From an uncultured Bacilli bacterium (GTDB taxonomy: Bacteria > Bacillota_I > Bacilli_A > RF39 > UBA660), in assembly GCA_934085585.1 (NCBI GenBank), contig CAKOHI010000003.1, forward strand, positions 1 through 64,000: a stretch of 64,000 nt of DNA, written 5' to 3'. Position numbers and translations under genes: made by a program. Every line of letters starts with the position of its first letter. Positions within the stretch are counted from its first letter, which is position 1. The notes under the pieces were generated by a model that saw nothing but the letters and a program-made list of their open reading frames with translations, was not told where the DNA came from and made no database searches. Of this stretch, positions 60,013-64,000 are shown one piece after another.

Positions 60013-62559
60013 ATGAAGTTAAGTGAAGTAGATAGATCAAAATTAAGTCCGATGATGGCTCAATACATAGAAATTAAAGATAAGTATAAAGAAGAACTTG
60101 TCTTTTATCGTCTTGGGGATTTTTATGAAATGTTTTTTGATGATGCTTTGATAGCATCTAGAGAACTTGAACTTACCCTCACTGGGCGTGTTGCAGGATT
60201 AGAAGAAAAAGTGCCAATGTGCGGAGTACCTCATGCAAATGTTAAAACTTATATAGAAAAACTTGTAAATAAAGGATACCGAGTAGCAATATGTGAGCAA
60301 CTTGAAGATCCAAGAACGACGAAAGGAATGGTTAAAAGAGGAATCGTAGATGTAATTAGCAAAGGTACAATTGCTGATAACGACCTATTAAATGATAAAG
60401 ATTCTTCATATATAGCAAGCATTTTATTTTTTAGTGATAGCATATTAATAACTTTACTTGATATATCAACTAGTTATCTTGCTACCATTTCTATAGAAAA
60501 TAATGAAGAGACTTTGATAAATGAAATATTAGAACTAAATTTAAAAGAAGTAATTTTTATAGATAATTTAAATACTAATTTAATTAATCTACTTAAAAAT
60601 ACATATAATATTGAAGTTACTATAAATAGTGAATTTTTATGGGATAAATATAAAAATCTATTAGATTCAATACCCGATGCCAGAATCAAAAGTGGGGTTG
60701 CTCATCTTTTTTACTATCTTGATGTAAGACAGTTAAAAGATTTATCTCACATCACTAAAATAAATTATTTAAAGAAAAATGATTATTTAGAAATGGACAT
60801 CCATAGTATTAGAAACCTAGAACTCGTAGAAACATTAAGATTAAAAGAAAGAACATATTCTCTTTTATGGTTAATAGATAAATGTAAAACTGCAATGGGA
60901 AGCAGAAAACTAAAAAATTGGATGCTAAATCCCTTAAAAAACAAAGAAAAAATTAATGAAAGATATGATAAAATAGAAAAACTAAATAATGAGTTTATTT
61001 TAAAAGATGAGTTAAGAAATGCTTTATATGAAGTATATGATATTGAAAGATTATCTGGAAAAGTTATTAATGGTTCATTAAATGCTAGAGATTTAATTCA
61101 ATTAAAAAATAGTTTAAAAGTATTACCTGATATAAAAAATATCATTGAAAAACTTGGGTTTAATTATGAAATAGATACTCACGAAGAAATATATAATTTA
61201 TTAGAAGATGCCCTAGTTGAAGACCCTCCGATATCAATTAAAGAAGGGTACATGATTAAAAATGGTTATAACACTGAACTTGATGAATTAAGAAACATTA
61301 GAAGCGGAGGAAAAGATTTTGTAGCATCTTTTGAAGCCAAAGTAAAAGAAGAAACTGGCATTAAAAGTTTAAAAGTAGGATTCAATAAAGTATTCGGATA
61401 TTTTATTGAAATACCTAATGGAAGTAAAAATCTAGTAAAAGATGAATATCGTTGGGAAAGAAGACAAACGTTAACTAATTGTGAAAGGTATATTTCTCCG
61501 GAATTAAAAGAAAAAGAAAGCATGATTTTAAATGCTGAAGAAAACATAATCGATTTGGAATATAAACTATTTTGTGATATCAAAAATAAAGTAAAAGAAA
61601 ATGTTCCAAAATTAAATATTACTGCAGACAATTTAAGTGAGTTAGATGCTTTAGTTTCTTTATCTGTATGTAGTGAAGAATATAATTTAGTAAGACCAAT
61701 TATAACTGAAGAACATAGTATTAATATAAAAAATGGGAGACATCCAGTCGTAGAAGTTGTAAGTAAAGAAGAATATGTTCCAAATGATTGTATTTTAGTT
61801 GATGGTACAAACACTTTACTTATAACAGGGCCAAACATGAGTGGTAAGTCGACATTCATGAGACAACTAGCAATCATTGTAATATTAGCCCAGATGGGAT
61901 CCTTTGTTCCATGTGATCAAGCAACATTACCAGTAATAGATAAAATATTTACCAGAATCGGAGCAAGTGATGATCTAGTAAGTGGAGAATCAACATTTAT
62001 GGTAGAGATGAAAGAAGCTAGAAATGCAATAGCTAATGCAACCGAAAATAGTTTAATATTATTCGATGAATTAGGTCGAGGTACAGCAACTTATGATGGA
62101 ATGAGTCTAGCCCAATCAATTTTAGAATATATTAGTGAAAACATCAAATCATTTACGTTATTTTCAACTCATTATCATGAACTTACTAGACTAGATAAAA
62201 AATACAAAAATATTAAAAATGTTCATGTTAGTGCTATTGAAAATGGTAATGAAATAACATTTTTACATAAAGTAAAAAACGGAGCAGTTGACAAAAGTTA
62301 TGGTATTCATGTTGCAAGACTTGCTAAAATGCCAGAAAAATTGTTAGATAGAGCAGAAGAAATTTTAAATGAATATGAAACAAATGCCAAAAAGAAAAAT
62401 CCAGAAGAAAAGATCCAACTTGCTATGGATTTTGAGCCAAATGTAAAAAAAGATGATATAATAAAAGAAACATTAGAAAAGATTGATGTTTTAAATACAA
62501 CACCAATGGAAGCTTTAAATATATTATTTGATTTAAAACAAAAGATAAAAAAAGGGTGA
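60013..62559 (+). CDS. mutS: DNA mismatch repair protein MutS
   Basis: An 848-residue MutS1: mismatch-binding domain I with LGDFYEMFFDDA (the Phe-x-Glu that stacks on mismatches), connector, core and clamp domains, then the ATPase with Walker A TGPNMSGKSTFMRQLA (about 612), SRTI-type GASDDLVSGESTFMVEM, Walker B ILFDELGRGT and FSTHYHELTRL. It initiates mismatch repair with MutL, which is not in the window. GAGG precedes ATG. Confidence 0.97.
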   Translation: MKLSEVDRSKLSPMMAQYIEIKDKYKEELVFYRLGDFYEMFFDDALIASRELELTLTGRVAGLEEKVPMCGVPHANVKTYIEKLVNKGYRVAICEQLEDPRTTKGMVKRGIVDVISKGTIADNDLLNDKDSSYIASILFFSDSILITLLDISTSYLATISIENNEETLINEILELNLKEVIFIDNLNTNLINLLKNTYNIEVTINSEFLWDKYKNLLDSIPDARIKSGVAHLFYYLDVRQLKDLSHITKINYLKKNDYLEMDIHSIRNLELVETLRLKERTYSLLWLIDKCKTAMGSRKLKNWMLNPLKNKEKINERYDKIEKLNNEFILKDELRNALYEVYDIERLSGKVINGSLNARDLIQLKNSLKVLPDIKNIIEKLGFNYEIDTHEEIYNLLEDALVEDPPISIKEGYMIKNGYNTELDELRNIRSGGKDFVASFEAKVKEETGIKSLKVGFNKVFGYFIEIPNGSKNLVKDEYRWERRQTLTNCERYISPELKEKESMILNAEENIIDLEYKLFCDIKNKVKENVPKLNITADNLSELDALVSLSVCSEEYNLVRPIITEEHSINIKNGRHPVVEVVSKEEYVPNDCILVDGTNTLLITGPNMSGKSTFMRQLAIIVILAQMGSFVPCDQATLPVIDKIFTRIGASDDLVSGESTFMVEMKEARNAIANATENSLILFDELGRGTATYDGMSLAQSILEYISENIKSFTLFSTHYHELTRLDKKYKNIKNVHVSAIENGNEITFLHKVKNGAVDKSYGIHVARLAKMPEKLLDRAEEILNEYETNAKKKNPEEKIQLAMDFEPNVKKDDIIKETLEKIDVLNTTPMEALNILFDLKQKIKKG

Positions 62560-62565
62560 GTAATT

Positions 62566-64000
62566 ATGAAGTTAAGAGAAATAATAAGTTTTTTTAAAAA
62601 GTATTGTGGGAAAGATAAAAAACTTTTCATATTAGCATTTATACTTTTATTTATAACAGCATTATCAGGTACATTGTATGGATATTTAATTGGTCTTGTT
62701 ATCGATATGACTAGAATTAATTCATATATATATGCAATATTAATTTTATTTTTAATATTTTTTATAGATGTTATAGATAACTTAATATTTGGAAAGTACG
62801 GTAAAATTTATTTAGAAAGATGTGCCAATAATATTATGGAACGAATTGGATATGCTGTTTATGAGAAAGTTGGAATGCTTCCAGCACGAGCATTTGAAGA
62901 AAAATCAAGTGGTGAATTTATAAATAGGATAACAAATGATTCATCAACAATAGCAGATTCTTTAAGACAAGTTTTAAGAATACTTATTTCTCTTTTTACA
63001 AGTATAATCGTCTTTATATATATTTGTTTTAATTCATGGATCGTAGCTTTAGAAGTAATAATATATTTAATTTTTTTCTATTTTATATCTCATAAATATT
63101 TACCTAGTATAAAAGAAAAGCAAAAAGAAATAAATAAAGAAAAAGATACAGTTGTTGCAGAAGTAAGTGAATCTATTCGTGGCATCAGAGAAATACGTGC
63201 TTTAGGAATTAGAAAAAGCATGAATATGAATTTTAAAAATATTATAAGAAATATATTTTGGAAAACTAATAAACAAATGATTACAGAAAAAAATTACAAC
63301 GCTTGGATTTATAATCTAAATGGAGTATTAGAATTTATAATATTTACAACTTGTATTTTACTTATTATAAATAATCAAGGGTCTTTTGCTTTCTTTATGG
63401 CAATGACATATTATATATATAGGTTTATGAATACCATAGAATTAATGATGAACTTGTCTACGAGTGTTCAAAAAATGAATGCTTCAATAGAAAGATTAAG
63501 TGAAATATTAGATAATAAATTATATCAAGATGAACAATTTGGAATAGTTAGTAAAACTGATATTACCGGAAACATAGAGTTTAAAAATGTAACATTTAAA
63601 TATCCAAATGAAAAAAGAGAAATATTTCATGAATTTAATTTGAGTATACCAACTAATAAAAAAGTTGCTATCGTAGGTAAAAGTGGGCAAGGAAAAACAT
63701 CAATATTTAATTTATTATTAAAATATTTTGAAGTAGATGCCGGAGTTATTTTAATAGATGATATACCTTTAGATGATTTTACCGAAGATGCTTTAAGACA
63801 AAATATAGCAATCATTAGACAAGAGCCATTTATATTTAATAAAACAATTTTAGAAAATCTAAAAATTATAGATCCATATATGTCTTTAAAGAAAATCAGA
63901 AATGCTTGTAAATTAGCTGAAATAGATGAATATATTATGAGTCTTCCAAATAAATATGATACAATGATCGGAGAAGGAGGTATTAATTTATCCGGAGGAC
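62566..64000 (+). CDS. ABC transporter (exporter type), permease-ATPase fusion, cut by window end
   Basis: At least 478 residues, with the 3' end beyond the window. The N-terminal ~310 residues hold six membrane helices typical of ABC exporters (GEFINRITNDSSTIADSLRQ is the coupling-helix region). The ATPase domain begins IEFKNVTFKYPNEKREIF with Walker A VGKSGQGKTS; the Q-loop is IRQEPFIF, and the signature region INLSGG is where the window stops. GGGTGAG precedes ATG. The substrate is unknown; heterodimer partner may follow downstream. Confidence 0.9.
   Translation, partial: MKLREIISFFKKYCGKDKKLFILAFILLFITALSGTLYGYLIGLVIDMTRINSYIYAILILFLIFFIDVIDNLIFGKYGKIYLERCANNIMERIGYAVYEKVGMLPARAFEEKSSGEFINRITNDSSTIADSLRQVLRILISLFTSIIVFIYICFNSWIVALEVIIYLIFFYFISHKYLPSIKEKQKEINKEKDTVVAEVSESIRGIREIRALGIRKSMNMNFKNIIRNIFWKTNKQMITEKNYNAWIYNLNGVLEFIIFTTCILLIINNQGSFAFFMAMTYYIYRFMNTIELMMNLSTSVQKMNASIERLSEILDNKLYQDEQFGIVSKTDITGNIEFKNVTFKYPNEKREIFHEFNLSIPTNKKVAIVGKSGQGKTSIFNLLLKYFEVDAGVILIDDIPLDDFTEDALRQNIAIIRQEPFIFNKTILENLKIIDPYMSLKKIRNACKLAEIDEYIMSLPNKYDTMIGEGGINLSGG

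Noticed and set aside
61266..61877. 203-codon minus-strand open frame
   Set aside because: It lies wholly inside mutS, antisense, with serine/leucine/phenylalanine-rich composition typical of reverse-complement frames in AT-rich genes.
1..64000. tRNA or rRNA genes
   Set aside because: Scanning for T-loop-like GGTTCGAATC/GGTTCAAATC patterns and GC-rich islands found no convincing candidate; a tRNAscan-type search would settle it.

Overview
The window is a compact, very AT-rich stretch of a low-GC Gram-positive (Bacillota, class Bacilli-like) chromosome. Genes are dense, mostly on the + strand, use the standard code (TGA is used as a stop), and carry strong GGAGG/AGGTGAT ribosome sites. Endospore genes (spoIVB, spoVID-like, ysxE/cotS-like, ylbJ, spoIVFA/B), late competence genes (comEA/comEC) and a type II secretion/type IV pilin-like system sit beside ordinary housekeeping genes. 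The gene order echoes Bacillus subtilis in several places (mreC-mreD-spoIVFA-spoIVFB-rplU-prp-rpmA...obg, spoVID-ysxE, ylbJ-ylbL, comEA-comEC-holA, ruvA/ruvB/queA). An uncultured gut Bacilli lineage with a reduced genome is my best guess for the source; this is inference only.

Layout. 0-10 kb: XRE regulator with its own operator, acyl-CoA-synthetase-like enzyme, hybrid histidine kinase plus HPt-receiver partner, Fic protein, SpoIVB, a hydrolase/acyltransferase/membrane-protein operon and a NUDIX enzyme. 10-16 kb: SpoVID-like and YsxE-like spore coat genes, three pseudopilin-like genes, YlbJ and a YlbL/SepM-type PDZ-Lon protease. 16-20 kb: two large tandem secreted proteins, the second ending in a Hint (intein/hedgehog) domain. 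20-31 kb: ComEA, ComEC, a radical SAM protein, HolA, two unknowns, MtaB, RecD2. 31-41 kb: SPOR-like protein, MreC, MreD, SpoIVFA, SpoIVFB, L21, Prp, L27, a third large surface protein, TrmB, Obg. 41-52 kb: RuvA, a pilin, the GspE/PilB-type ATPase, a duplicated 400-bp small-RNA/small-peptide locus, then a co-directional run HAD-RuvB-FolD-GlyA-ThyA-DHFR-Tmk-QueA. 52-64 kb: a fourth large surface protein (again with Hint), pyruvate phosphate dikinase, a thioester/Cna-B surface protein, MutS, and the start of an ABC exporter.

Three points deserve most attention. (1) At 43.6-44.4 kb two 400-bp direct copies each encode a 25-residue hydrophobic peptide on the minus strand, opposite a promoter-plus-terminator small RNA on the plus strand: the layout of a type I toxin-antitoxin system that I do not recognise as a named family. 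(2) Four long paralogues share an almost identical secretion signal and amino-terminal half but have different carboxy-terminal halves; two of them end in near-identical Hint domains, which suggests cassette-like diversification of a surface protein. (3) Pilin-like genes and a shortened secretion ATPase are scattered among unrelated genes.

No rRNA, tRNA, CRISPR array, insertion sequence or prophage was recognised. Functional statements rest on motif reading by eye, without database searches.
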